Below are positions 37,836-46,299 of a DNA stretch of 64,000 nt, one piece after another. Under the pieces are notes generated by a model. That model had not been told where the DNA came from. It did not search any database and saw only the letters and a list, made by a program, of their open reading frames with translations. Position numbers and translations under genes: made by a program. How positions within the stretch are numbered: position 1 is the stretch's first letter; each line of letters starts with the position of its first letter. The stretch is from Gammaproteobacteria bacterium (GTDB taxonomy: Bacteria > Gemmatimonadota > Gemmatimonadetes > Longimicrobiales > Gaopeijiaceae), in the NCBI GenBank assembly GCA_028819075.1, contig JAPPMM010000051.1, forward strand, positions 1 through 64,000. The letters run 5' to 3'.

Positions 37836-38876
37836 ATGACCATCCCCCGATCGATCCTGTGCATGGCGATTCTTCTCGCCGTAGCGGCGTCGCAGGGCAC
37901 GAGTCAGGTGCTCGCCGGGCCGCGAGGACCGGTCGAGTTCATCGGGCTGAAGCGCTGGGCTGCCCCCGAGTTGCTTGAGGCCATCCAGCGGATCGATCCC
38001 GACCGGCCTCTCCACGCGTGCGCCGTCACCATGAAGAGTCAGCTTGGATTCGCCGATGCCGCCGTCGCCGTTCACTACGACTCCTATTCGGTTGACTTCC
38101 TCATGTCCGCTGCCGCCGAACCGTATACGGTCATCGTCGGCGTGGAAGACCGTGCGCGAGTCCGGTATCGGACCCCCGGCAGCGAGACACTCCCCCTGCC
38201 CGAACGTTGGCAGGCTCTCAAATCCTTGGCCGAAGGGAACTTCGGGACTCTGGTCATGGCTGCGGAGATGTTCCACTCGCGACACGATCCCGAGAGGGTA
38301 CGGGAGCACGTGGAAGTCGTGGGTATCGACGCGGCCGATCTCGATCCGATCTGGGAGCAGATCGAGGCCATGGATGGAGAGCGGGATCGTCTCCTAGCCC
38401 GAGAAGTACTCAAGCGTGACGAATCCTGGTCCTCGCGAGCGGCGGCGGTGGTCGTCCTCGGCAACTTCAGCGCGCACGACGCCACCTGGCACGACCTGGT
38501 CTCGACCTTGATCCATCCCGAGGCGCGGGTTCAGGGGGCGGCCGAGGCGGTTCTTCGCGGGTTTCTCCAAGCAGAGAGACACCGCCCGGTTCGTTGGAAT
38601 GGGGCCCGGGAACCCCTGTCGGCGCTACTCGATGGCACAAATCCGTTCGCGTTCAAGATGGTTCTCGGAGTCCTGGTGGCCACCGAGATCGAGCCCGGAT
38701 TCGGAGGACAGCTGATCCGGGGAGCGTCGGACCTGCTCCTTGCCCACGTTGGCGCCGCCCACGAGGGGACGCGGGAACCCGCGATGGCTCTCTTGACGAG
38801 GGTGAGTGGTGAGGATCTTGGCGCGGATCCTGACGCCTGGTCGGAATGGTTGAGCCGTCTCCCGGACGCTTTCTGA
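37836..38876 (+). CDS. Secreted HEAT-repeat-like protein of unknown function
   Basis: A 346-residue protein starting at ATG 37836, eight bases after GGAG. The signal peptide is ILCMAILLAVAASQGTSQVLA. Helical repeats resembling HEAT or Armadillo units cover the C-terminal half (EDTK-like helices such as VVVLGNFSAHDATWHDLVS and RVQGAAEAVLRGFLQ). No catalytic motif is seen. It follows the BlaR1 gene by 60 bp on the same strand and may be a target or partner of that system; this is inferred from position only. Confidence 0.6.
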   Translation: MTIPRSILCMAILLAVAASQGTSQVLAGPRGPVEFIGLKRWAAPELLEAIQRIDPDRPLHACAVTMKSQLGFADAAVAVHYDSYSVDFLMSAAAEPYTVIVGVEDRARVRYRTPGSETLPLPERWQALKSLAEGNFGTLVMAAEMFHSRHDPERVREHVEVVGIDAADLDPIWEQIEAMDGERDRLLAREVLKRDESWSSRAAAVVVLGNFSAHDATWHDLVSTLIHPEARVQGAAEAVLRGFLQAERHRPVRWNGAREPLSALLDGTNPFAFKMVLGVLVATEIEPGFGGQLIRGASDLLLAHVGAAHEGTREPAMALLTRVSGEDLGADPDAWSEWLSRLPDAF

Positions 38877-38932
38877 AGCTGGGGCGGACGTGTCGTCGGG
38901 CGCGCCACTGACATGACCCGGTAGGAGGTTGT

Positions 38933-40156
38933 ATGCGCATGCGAACCACCCTGATTGGAATGGCGTTCGTCGTCCTGATGGGTTGCAGTGACACCGCTTC
39001 GCAGAGCAGTTGGACCACGGTGCGGGACACGTTGCCTTCCGGCACGGCTCGCGTCACGAACATCCCGCCGGCGAACGCATCTCCAACGTGGACGCTGGTA
39101 GAGGAACTCCGCGTCGGCTCGGTCGATGGTGACGGACCGGATGGGTTCGCGTATCTGAAGGGTCTCGTCGTGCTGGACGGGGGAGCTTTCGCCGTCCTCG
39201 ATTCCCAGGTGCAGGAACTGCGCGTTTTCGGCCCGGATGGCGCCCACCTCGCAACCCACGGCGGAAGGGGCCAGGGACCGGGGGAGTTCATGGACGCAAA
39301 CGGTCTCATGCTCGGCCCCAACGGGCGGATTTGGGTCCCGGATGGGCGCAACGGGCGCATGTCGGTTGTCGATCCCGAGGACGGCTTCATCGAGTCCTTT
39401 CCGTTCGACGACGGGAATTACGGTTGGATGTGGAACGGCGCGATGGTGGACGGGAGCCGCATCTATCGGCCGTGGTCGGACAGGAACCGGGAGCAGATTC
39501 GCGTCTACGATCTGACGATGACGCGGATCGACTCTCTGCCTCCGTCCGCCGACCCCGCCGAGGATGAAGAATTCGACCCCGCACGTCAGCCCGGCACCTT
39601 CTACCTGGAGCGGGACGGCGGCTACATGCTGTATCGCATCCCGTTCTTCGCGGCCGAGGTCAGGCACATCGATGCGCGAGGCGCCGTGTGGTCCACCGCG
39701 GCCGGCGATCCGGAGTATCGGATCACGCGGTGGGAACCCGAAACCGGTGCGACGCTCATGGTCGAGACCCGGAGACCCCCCGTCCCGGTGCCTGCGGCCG
39801 AACGTGACTCGGTGATCGACGGCATGCAGGAAATGCTCTCGAACATGGGCGTGGGTCGCCAGTTCGACTGGTCCCGGGTGCCCGATATCAGACCCGCCGT
39901 CGAGGCTATCTTCCAGTCGGCCGAGGGCAATCTGTGGGTCCGCACTCCTTCCGCCGACGACGGAGTGTTGTTTGACGTCTATTCCGGCGACGGCGCCTGG
40001 CTCGGAGCGGTCAGCCTGGGACCCGCCCTGAACCTCTTCGATCCGGTCGTCCCGGTCGTGCGTGGCGCACTGGCATGGCTGATCGTGACGGACGAGCTGG
40101 ACGTGAGCTACGTCGTCCGAGGCCGCATCACGCCCGCGGACCGACCTCCGTCCTGA
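38933..40156 (+). CDS. 6-bladed beta-propeller lipoprotein
   Basis: A 407-residue lipoprotein (lipobox VLMGCSD). AGGAGG precedes ATG 38933 by four bases. NHL/6-bladed propeller blades recur: LDGGAFAVLDSQVQELRVFGPDG, GRGQGPGEFMDANGLMLGPNGRIWVPD and NLWVRTPSADDGVLFDVY. The QGPGEF turn is typical of the family. Such proteins bind ligands or other proteins at the outer membrane. It is a paralogue of the protein at 41851-43044, also next to a sigma factor, which suggests a sensing or binding role; that is inference. Confidence 0.8.
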   Translation: MRMRTTLIGMAFVVLMGCSDTASQSSWTTVRDTLPSGTARVTNIPPANASPTWTLVEELRVGSVDGDGPDGFAYLKGLVVLDGGAFAVLDSQVQELRVFGPDGAHLATHGGRGQGPGEFMDANGLMLGPNGRIWVPDGRNGRMSVVDPEDGFIESFPFDDGNYGWMWNGAMVDGSRIYRPWSDRNREQIRVYDLTMTRIDSLPPSADPAEDEEFDPARQPGTFYLERDGGYMLYRIPFFAAEVRHIDARGAVWSTAAGDPEYRITRWEPETGATLMVETRRPPVPVPAAERDSVIDGMQEMLSNMGVGRQFDWSRVPDIRPAVEAIFQSAEGNLWVRTPSADDGVLFDVYSGDGAWLGAVSLGPALNLFDPVVPVVRGALAWLIVTDELDVSYVVRGRITPADRPPS

Positions 40157-40239
40157 GCGCCGCAAGATCCAGGTAAACGCTCCCGTCTCTCCCGGCGTCT
40201 TTCTTACTGGAAGGCCGCACAAGCAAAGACTGGGAACGC

Positions 40240-40821
40240 ATGCTCTCCGACCGAGACATCCTGGAGTTGGCGGAAAAGGCCAGGACGGGGGAAAAGGAGG
40301 CGCTCGGAAGGCTGGCGGACCATCTGCGACCCGTTGTTTGCCGGTGGGCGCTGGTCCTGACCGGCGATCCCGACGACGCGGAGGACGTCGCACAGTTCGT
40401 CGTGATGAAGATGCTCACGTCGATCAAGAGCTTCAACGGCCGCTCCAGGGTTACGAGTTGGCTCTACGGGATTACGCGGAACGCCAGCCTGGATCACCAG
40501 CGCGGGAAGCGGCGGAACCGACGGTTGGTCGAGAAACTTGGGCAGTTGGCTCAGACAGAGACGCCTCGGCGCGAAGACCCGCTCGAACAGCTCGAGATGA
40601 CGAGAACCTTGCGCCTGATTCGGACCCTGCTGAGCGAGATTCCCATGAGGCAACGAGAGGTCTTCGATCTGGTCGAGTTGCAGGGGCTGAGACCGATCGA
40701 GGCGGCTGATCTGCTGGGAATGAACCCGAACACGCTGCGGGTACATCTGCTGCGCGCACGGCGCGCGATGCGCAGGGAGATGCTGTCCCGGGGCCATCGA
40801 TATGGAAACACGGGGGACTAA
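40240..40821 (+). CDS. ECF-type RNA polymerase sigma factor
   Basis: A 193-residue sigma70-family protein. Region 2 is clear (DPDDAEDVAQFVVMKMLTSIKSFNGRSRVTSWLYGITRN), followed by a basic linker and region 4 (LIRTLLSEIPMRQREVFDLVEL...IEAADLLGMNPNTLRVHLLRARR). It should recruit RNA polymerase to its own operon and others. A TAATG overlap couples it to the downstream membrane protein, which is probably its anti-sigma factor. No confident ECF promoter was identified in the 83 bp upstream. Confidence 0.9.
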   Translation: MLSDRDILELAEKARTGEKEALGRLADHLRPVVCRWALVLTGDPDDAEDVAQFVVMKMLTSIKSFNGRSRVTSWLYGITRNASLDHQRGKRRNRRLVEKLGQLAQTETPRREDPLEQLEMTRTLRLIRTLLSEIPMRQREVFDLVELQGLRPIEAADLLGMNPNTLRVHLLRARRAMRREMLSRGHRYGNTGD

Positions 40822-41270
40822 TGGATCATCGCGATGACTGGCCGAACGAGGTCCTGGAGGGGGGGCTCGACTCGCGTGAGAGCCTGGATGACCAGATGCG
40901 TGAGAGCATCGAGCTGATCGCCGGAGACGGGCGCAGGATGGACGCGGTCCTCGCCGCGATGGCCAACCGGTTGAGCGAAAGACTGTCGGTCGCGGAGGGG
41001 GAGCGCGCCGCGCCGCTACCTCCGCGAACCCTTTGGAGGGGACGAATCCTCGTGCCACTGGCGGCCGCTGCCATCGTCGCGTCGCTGATCCTGATGCGCA
41101 CCGCCCGAACCGGAGGGAGCGACGAATCCCTCGCTGTGCAAGGGACTCCGCACGCACCGAGTATGACGGCCGAGATGAACGTGGAGGCGGACAGGCCGTT
41201 CGTGGTCTTTCCCACAAGCGATCCCGACATGGCCGTAGTCTGGCTACTCAACCCCAAGGAGAGCGACTGA
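40821..41270 (+). CDS. Single-pass membrane protein, likely anti-sigma factor without a zinc motif
   Basis: A 149-residue protein whose start overlaps the sigma stop (TAATG). The first 70 residues are cytoplasmic and acidic/helical (SREDLDDQMRESIELIAGDG-like), then one membrane helix (about 74-92, ILVPLAAAAIVASLILM), then a short periplasmic tail. No HxxxCxxC zinc motif is present. Position and topology make it the probable regulator of the sigma factor. The next gene overlaps by TGATG. Confidence 0.65.
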   Translation: MDHRDDWPNEVLEGGLDSRESLDDQMRESIELIAGDGRRMDAVLAAMANRLSERLSVAEGERAAPLPPRTLWRGRILVPLAAAAIVASLILMRTARTGGSDESLAVQGTPHAPSMTAEMNVEADRPFVVFPTSDPDMAVVWLLNPKESD

Positions 41271-41854
41271 TGATTGAGAGTGCGAAGAGACGGCTTGGAT
41301 GCGGGTTGATCGCTCCGCTGGCCCTGGGCCTGCTTGCGAGTTTCGCGGGCGCACAAGAGCGGGAAGACCCCGCTCAGGACGTCTGGAACGTGCAATTCGT
41401 CTTTCAACTGGTGCAGGCGGATGGTTTCACGGACGAGGATCCGGAGATCAGCGATGTGGTGAAAGAACTCCGGATGGCCTTCAACTTTCAGGGCTATCGA
41501 CTCCTGTCGACCTCGGTACTGAACGTCGGCCTGGGACTGCCCTACCGCGGATCGCCCACCGTTGACGGCAGCGGGTCCCAGAGAATCTTCCCGGACGACT
41601 ACGACAAGCCTTTGACGATCCATGCAGACGTGAGTGCGCGCCGTTCTACGGGGACGATCCGCGCTCAGGTGACCCTCACCGACCTGATCGTGTGGGGGCC
41701 GACAGGCGATCCGATATCACCGCCGCTTCTCGGAGCCTCGGTCACGATGCGTGATGGTCAGAGGGTGCTGTTGGGTTCGGCTCGCCGCTCCGCCGAAGAG
41801 CCCGTGCTCATCCTCATCGTGACCCCCCGGATCGATGTGGAGGGTTTGGAGTGA
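41270..41854 (+). CDS. Secreted protein with a secretin-like C-terminal phrase, function unknown
   Basis: A 194-residue precursor (signal peptide LIAPLALGLLASFAGAQ) overlapping the preceding gene by TGATG. The end reads GASVTMRDGQRVLLGSAR then EEPVLILIVTPRI, which resembles the last strands of secretin-type beta domains (a gate-like GVTMRDGQ and LILIVTPRI). That resemblance is suggestive only; the protein is too short to form a secretin channel. It may be a signalling or envelope partner of the ECF sigma cassette. Confidence 0.5.
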   Translation: MIESAKRRLGCGLIAPLALGLLASFAGAQEREDPAQDVWNVQFVFQLVQADGFTDEDPEISDVVKELRMAFNFQGYRLLSTSVLNVGLGLPYRGSPTVDGSGSQRIFPDDYDKPLTIHADVSARRSTGTIRAQVTLTDLIVWGPTGDPISPPLLGASVTMRDGQRVLLGSARRSAEEPVLILIVTPRIDVEGLE

Positions 41855-43044
41855 TCAGGCTTCGGGCGACCATGCTCATCCTGACATTTACTGCCTTCAC
41901 CGGCTGCGAGGACGGGTCCCGGACCATCCCCGGTGACCTGACCATTTCCGTTGACACGGCTGGCAACATCATCCGCACGAACAACGCCGGCGCCCCACCC
42001 GGCTGGCGACTCGTCCCGGTCGTGTCCATCGGGCCCAAGTCGGTGGCGGAGACGGGAGCTCCCGAGGAGTTCGGCAGAGTCACCAGCGTCGCAGTGGGGC
42101 CGGATGGGACGCTGTTCGTGGCCGACGGGATCAACCGCGAGGTCCGGGTCTTCGGCCTGGACGGAGTCCATCAACGTACCTTCGGGCGCATTGGCGAGGG
42201 ACCGGGCGAGTTCCGCAGCCTGTATTCGCTCGCGTGGGTGGGCGACCGGCTCCTGACCCTGGATCCCAACCTGGGGCGCATCGGCGAATTCTCCGCCGGA
42301 GGCGAGTGGCTGGGACAGCAGCGGATCGAGGGGAGCGTGAGCGGACCCGTCGGCCACATCCGGTTCCGGCCCGTGAGCGCGGACCGGGTCTACCGCCTTG
42401 GGTTCACGCGGGATGCGACCGGGGTCACGTCGGTGCTCGTCGGTCACGACAGCCGTGGCGAGACGGGGGACACGCTGTCGTGGCTGCAAGCGCCGCCGGG
42501 TTCGACCGGCATCCTCTGCGCACACGAACCGGTGATCACCTTCTTCGACATTCCCTTCGGCTCCGGGCTGGTTCAACATCCCGGCGCGGATAACGTCCAG
42601 TATTCGGCGATGACGGATGTCTACCGGATCGCCATCACCCGGAATGGCACGGATACCCTTCGCATCATCGAGCGCGGCCTGCCGGAAGAGCCCGTCTCGG
42701 ACGAGGAATGGACGGCCGGAAACCGGGACTTCGAGGAGTTCCTCTCCGAGAATCCGAACGCGTCCTGTGATCCGCGCCGGCCGAGCCGGCCCGAGCGCAA
42801 GCCTTTCATCGAGGACATCTTCCTCGCTCCCGACGGCACGCTGTGGGTGGAGGTGATTCGCACCGCCGGCAACCGGCTGGAGGTCTTCGACCCCGAAGGC
42901 CGGCTGCTGGGCAGCCTTGCCGCCCCGCCGCGCAAGGAAGGCTCCGTCCCCGTGTTCGGCGCGGGCTACCTGGTTAGCGTCCGCCAGGACAGCCTTGACC
43001 TTGACCATGTCGACGTCTGGAGAATCGAGCGGACGGGACGCTAG
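41851..43044 (+). CDS. 6-bladed beta-propeller lipoprotein of the ECF sigma cassette
   Basis: A 397-residue lipoprotein (lipobox FTGC) with GTG 41851 overlapping the previous stop (GTGA). Propeller blades include RVTSVAVGPDGTLFVADGINREVRVFGLDG-like and GEGPGEFRSLYSLAWVG motifs, and a late blade with DIFLAPDGTLWVEV. It resembles the lipoprotein at 38933-40156. As the last gene of a tight four-gene operon it may be the outer-membrane ligand-binding part of an envelope-stress or nutrient circuit. Confidence 0.75.
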   Translation: MIRLRATMLILTFTAFTGCEDGSRTIPGDLTISVDTAGNIIRTNNAGAPPGWRLVPVVSIGPKSVAETGAPEEFGRVTSVAVGPDGTLFVADGINREVRVFGLDGVHQRTFGRIGEGPGEFRSLYSLAWVGDRLLTLDPNLGRIGEFSAGGEWLGQQRIEGSVSGPVGHIRFRPVSADRVYRLGFTRDATGVTSVLVGHDSRGETGDTLSWLQAPPGSTGILCAHEPVITFFDIPFGSGLVQHPGADNVQYSAMTDVYRIAITRNGTDTLRIIERGLPEEPVSDEEWTAGNRDFEEFLSENPNASCDPRRPSRPERKPFIEDIFLAPDGTLWVEVIRTAGNRLEVFDPEGRLLGSLAAPPRKEGSVPVFGAGYLVSVRQDSLDLDHVDVWRIERTGR

Positions 43045-43102
43045 TCGAGCCTGGGGCGGGTGGACAATGGTCGCCCAACAACCCCCACCAACCCACCCCG
43101 GT

Positions 43103-43119
43103 TGTTCGAAAACGGAACA
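43103..43119 (+). promoter_or_regulatory. Palindrome upstream of the NtrC-like regulator, possible activator site
   Basis: TGTTC (43103-43107) and GAACA (43115-43119) form an inverted repeat with a 7-base spacer, about 100 bp before the sigma54-like promoter at 43220. That is a normal distance for an enhancer-binding activator. No second copy was proven. The rest of 43045-43282 holds no gene. Confidence 0.35.
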
Positions 43120-43219
43120 GGCCGTCCCACTATCGGCCGATGGCCGTCCTGGCGCTCATCGCCTGATGGTGGACCATAAGCTATTGGGCTACAATCTGAT
43201 ACGATATCTTACCCTCGAT

Positions 43220-43235
43220 TGGCACGAAGCTTTCT
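43220..43235 (+). promoter_or_regulatory. Sigma54-like -24/-12 promoter of the response-regulator gene
   Basis: TGGCAC (43220-43225), five bases, then TTTCT (43231-43235). The -24 box is perfect and the spacing exact. The -12 box has T where the consensus TTGC has G. Transcription would start about 37 bp before ATG 43283. A very similar promoter precedes the efflux operon at 46234. Confidence 0.55.
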
Positions 43236-43282
43236 CGTGAGTTCACGACTTCCCCATTGGACGAGAATGAGGCAGGCAGCCC

Positions 43283-44665
43283 ATGACGGCGCGCATCCTG
43301 ATCGCGGACGACCAGGCGGACATTCTGGAAGCACTGCGCCTGCTGCTTAAGGGCGAGGGCTTCGAGACCACGGCCGTCACGTCCCCCGGTGCGGTCCGGC
43401 GCGCGGTCGAGAAGGGCGACTTCGACCTGGTCCTGCTCGACCTCAACTATACCCGCGACACCACCTCCGGAAAGGAGGGACTGGCGCTGCTCGGCGACCT
43501 TCGTGAACTGGACGAGACCCTGCCCGTGGTCACCATGACCGCGTGGGGCAGCGTGGGCGGAGCCGTGGAGGCGATGCGCCGGGGAGCCCGGGACTATGTC
43601 GAGAAGCCATGGGACAACGAACGGCTGCTCGCCACGATTCGAACGCAGGTGGATCTCGGGCGGGCGTTGCGCCGTGCCCAGCGCCTCGAGACCGAGAACA
43701 TAAGGCTCAAGGGAGAGAGCGCACCGAAACTCATCGCCGAATCCGCGGCCATGCGGCCGGTGCTGGAGATCATCAATCGCGTCGGCCCTTCGCACGCAAA
43801 CGTGCTGATTACCGGGGAGCACGGGACGGGCAAGGAGGTAGTCGCCCGACGGCTGCATGCCGTGTCGCATCGATCCGGGTACGACCTCGTCGCCGTGAAC
43901 GCCGGAGGGTTTGGCGAAGGGATCTTCGAGAGCGAGATCTTCGGACATGTAAAAGGCGCCTTCACCGACGCCAGGACCGAGCGGGTCGGGTGCTTCGAAC
44001 TCGCCCACAAGGGCACCCTGTTTCTCGATGAGATCGCCAACGTATCGTTGCAACAGCAGGCCAGGTTCCTGCGCGTGCTCGAGAGCGGCGAGATCCGGCG
44101 CGTCGGCTCGTCGAAAGTGCGGCACGTGGATGTGCGGGTCATTTCCGCCACCAACGCCAGCATCGGCGAAGCAGTGGCGAGCGGTGATTTCCGCGAAGAT
44201 CTGCTCTATCGGTTGAACACGGTCGAGATCGAGCTTCCGCCACTCCGGGACCGTCCCGAGGACATCCCCTTGCTGGCCCGGCACTTCCTGGGGAGGCAGG
44301 CAGCCCGGTACGGAAGAGCCATTGTCGGCTTCTCGGCGGGGGCCGAGGCCGCCCTCACGGCGCACGCCTGGCCCGGTAACGTGCGCGAGCTGCAGCACTC
44401 GGTCGAGCGGGCCGTGGTCATGGCACGCGGCTCGCACATCCAGGCGGCCGACCTGCGGCTGCGCGGGCGCGAAGGCGATTCGGCAGCCCTCTACGACGTT
44501 ACGCTGGAGGAGGCCGAGCGCATCCTCGTACGGAAGGCGCTGGATCGCCACGGTGGAAATGTGAGCAAGGCGGCGCGGGCGCTCGGGCTTACCCGCAGCT
44601 CCCTCTACCGGCGTCTGAAGCGGATCAGGGCCCAGGACGATGATCGGAAACCCGTGACTGGTTGA
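43283..44665 (+). CDS. NtrC-family sigma54-dependent response regulator
   Basis: A 460-residue regulator. The receiver domain has the phosphorylatable Asp53 in LLDLNY, with an insert-like NYTRDTTSG loop. The AAA+ domain has GEHGTGKE (Walker A, 178-185), FLDEI (Walker B, near 250) and a sigma54-contact loop that reads GAFTDA (225-230) instead of GAFTGA. A Fis-type helix-turn-helix follows (GGNVSKAARALGLTRSSLYRRLKRI). It probably activates its own gene and the efflux operon at 46300 through the promoters at 43220 and 46234. The kinase gene follows after 35 bp. Confidence 0.92.
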   Translation: MTARILIADDQADILEALRLLLKGEGFETTAVTSPGAVRRAVEKGDFDLVLLDLNYTRDTTSGKEGLALLGDLRELDETLPVVTMTAWGSVGGAVEAMRRGARDYVEKPWDNERLLATIRTQVDLGRALRRAQRLETENIRLKGESAPKLIAESAAMRPVLEIINRVGPSHANVLITGEHGTGKEVVARRLHAVSHRSGYDLVAVNAGGFGEGIFESEIFGHVKGAFTDARTERVGCFELAHKGTLFLDEIANVSLQQQARFLRVLESGEIRRVGSSKVRHVDVRVISATNASIGEAVASGDFREDLLYRLNTVEIELPPLRDRPEDIPLLARHFLGRQAARYGRAIVGFSAGAEAALTAHAWPGNVRELQHSVERAVVMARGSHIQAADLRLRGREGDSAALYDVTLEEAERILVRKALDRHGGNVSKAARALGLTRSSLYRRLKRIRAQDDDRKPVTG

Positions 44666-44700
44666 TCGCGTTCGCGCGGCATGGAAGGCCGGGAGACGGA

Positions 44701-46041
44701 ATGAGCCTCAGGTGGCTGGGTACGCGACACGACAGGCGGGTTCTCCTCCTTACCGTGTTGGCGGGCCTGCCCGCCATCGTCGTCGCACTCCTGCTGCTCT
44801 GGCGGAGCGAGTTCGACCCGACCATCCGGTGGCCGCTGTCGCTGGCGTTGATCGCCGGTTGGCTCGGGCTCAGTGCCGCTGCGAAGAACCATGCGCTCCG
44901 TCCTTTCGAGACCATCGCGAACATGCTCGCGGCCCTGCGTGAGGGGGACTTCTCGATCAGGGCCAGGGTTGGTGACGCCCGGGACCCTCTCTCGCTGGCC
45001 TACCTGGAGATCAACTCACTCGAGGAGATCCTGAGGGAGCAGAGGCTCGGAGCCGTTGAAGCCACCGAGACGCTCCGCAAGGTCCTGGAGGAGATCGACA
45101 TCGTGGTGCTGGCCTTCGACCCGCAGGGTGTGCTGCGCATCGTCAATCGCGCGGGCGAGAGACTCCTCGGGCAACCGGCACACCGACTCAGGGGCAGGAC
45201 AGCCGAGGAGCTGCGTCTCTCCAGCCAGTTGACCGGTACTACGCCGCGCACGGTGGAGCTGTCGTTTCCCGGCGGGTCGGGCCGGTGGGAACTCCGGCGC
45301 AGTGTCGTCCGCCAGGAGGGGTATCCCCTCCGGTTGATCGCGCTCTCGGACCTGAGCCGCGCGTTGCACGAAGAGGAGCGCAAGGCCTGGAAGCGCATCA
45401 TCCGGGTGCTGTCCCATGAGATCAACAATTCACTGGCCCCGATCAAGTCGATTTCGGGCAGCCTCCACACGCTTCTCAGGCGCAGCCGGCTTCCCGCCGA
45501 TATCGAGGAGGATGTGGAGCGAGGCCTGGGCGTGATCTCGTCACGGGCCGAGACGCTGGGGCGGTTCATGGCTTCATACGCCCGGCTCGCACGGCTGCCG
45601 GCACCGAAGCTGGCTCCAGTCCCGGTCGGCAGTCTGGTACAGGTGGTTGCCGACCTGGAGACGCGGGTTCCCGTGGAGGTGGTGGCGGGTCCCGACGCCA
45701 GTTGTTCCGCGGACGCCGATCAGCTCCAGCAAGCCCTCATCAACCTGGTCAGGAACGCGGCCGATGCCACCCTCGAAGCCGAGGGCCGCCGGGTGCGGCT
45801 CGGATGGGAGGTTCATGACGCCAGGGTTGAGATCATCGTCGAAGACGAGGGCCCGGGGCTCGGAGACACCGGCAACCTCTTCGTGCCCTTCTTTACGACG
45901 AAGTCCGGGGGCTCCGGGGTCGGCCTCGTGCTGTCACGGCAGATCGCCGAGAGTCATGGCGGCACCCTGTCGCTGGAGAATCGGAGAGACGGCGGCGGAG
46001 CGCGGGCGCGCATCGCGATTCCCATGGATTCGGGCGATTGA
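44701..46041 (+). CDS. NtrY-like membrane sensor histidine kinase
   Basis: A 446-residue kinase from ATG 44701 with GGGAG seven bases upstream. Two membrane helices (about 15-34 and 43-61) are followed by HAMP (about 65-110), PAS (about 120-215) and a kinase core. His239 in VLSHEINNSLAPI is the phosphorylation site. ATP-binding boxes are QALINLVRNAAD (N), VEDEGPGLG (G1) and FTTKSGGSGVGL (G2). The short periplasmic loop between the helices leaves little room for an external sensor. It pairs with the regulator just upstream. Confidence 0.9.
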   Translation: MSLRWLGTRHDRRVLLLTVLAGLPAIVVALLLLWRSEFDPTIRWPLSLALIAGWLGLSAAAKNHALRPFETIANMLAALREGDFSIRARVGDARDPLSLAYLEINSLEEILREQRLGAVEATETLRKVLEEIDIVVLAFDPQGVLRIVNRAGERLLGQPAHRLRGRTAEELRLSSQLTGTTPRTVELSFPGGSGRWELRRSVVRQEGYPLRLIALSDLSRALHEEERKAWKRIIRVLSHEINNSLAPIKSISGSLHTLLRRSRLPADIEEDVERGLGVISSRAETLGRFMASYARLARLPAPKLAPVPVGSLVQVVADLETRVPVEVVAGPDASCSADADQLQQALINLVRNAADATLEAEGRRVRLGWEVHDARVEIIVEDEGPGLGDTGNLFVPFFTTKSGGSGVGLVLSRQIAESHGGTLSLENRRDGGGARARIAIPMDSGD

Positions 46042-46233
46042 TGAACGCGGGCGAGTCCGCGGCCTCTCCGAAGGCTTGCGAAGGCCACAGGGATCGGCAC
46101 CCGGGCACCAACCTCAACCGTTCACAATCGCACGTTCGAGTCCCACAACCGGGCGGACGGCACTCTTCCACACGGGCCGATGACACTCCATAACCAGTTG
46201 TCTTGAAATCACATAGAACAGACGACACCGCTC

Positions 46234-46249
46234 TGGCACGCTTCTTACA
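46234..46249 (+). promoter_or_regulatory. Sigma54-like -24/-12 promoter of the efflux operon
   Basis: TGGCAC (46234-46239), five bases, then TTACA (46245-46249). Together with 43220 this gives two copies with identical -24 boxes and exact spacing, both departing from the TTGC consensus at the same position. Expected start about 40-50 bp before ATG 46300. The remaining part of 46042-46299 contains no gene. Confidence 0.55.
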
Positions 46250-46299
46250 ATGTCCTTCGCTCGAAGGCAACAATCACTCCGGACGTGGAGCGGGAATCA

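Noticed and set aside
40157..40239. An ECF-type promoter (AAC-like -35 and CGTC -10) before the sigma gene
   Set aside because: Short matches exist, but spacing and sequence are too variable to trust among the three ECF loci of the window.
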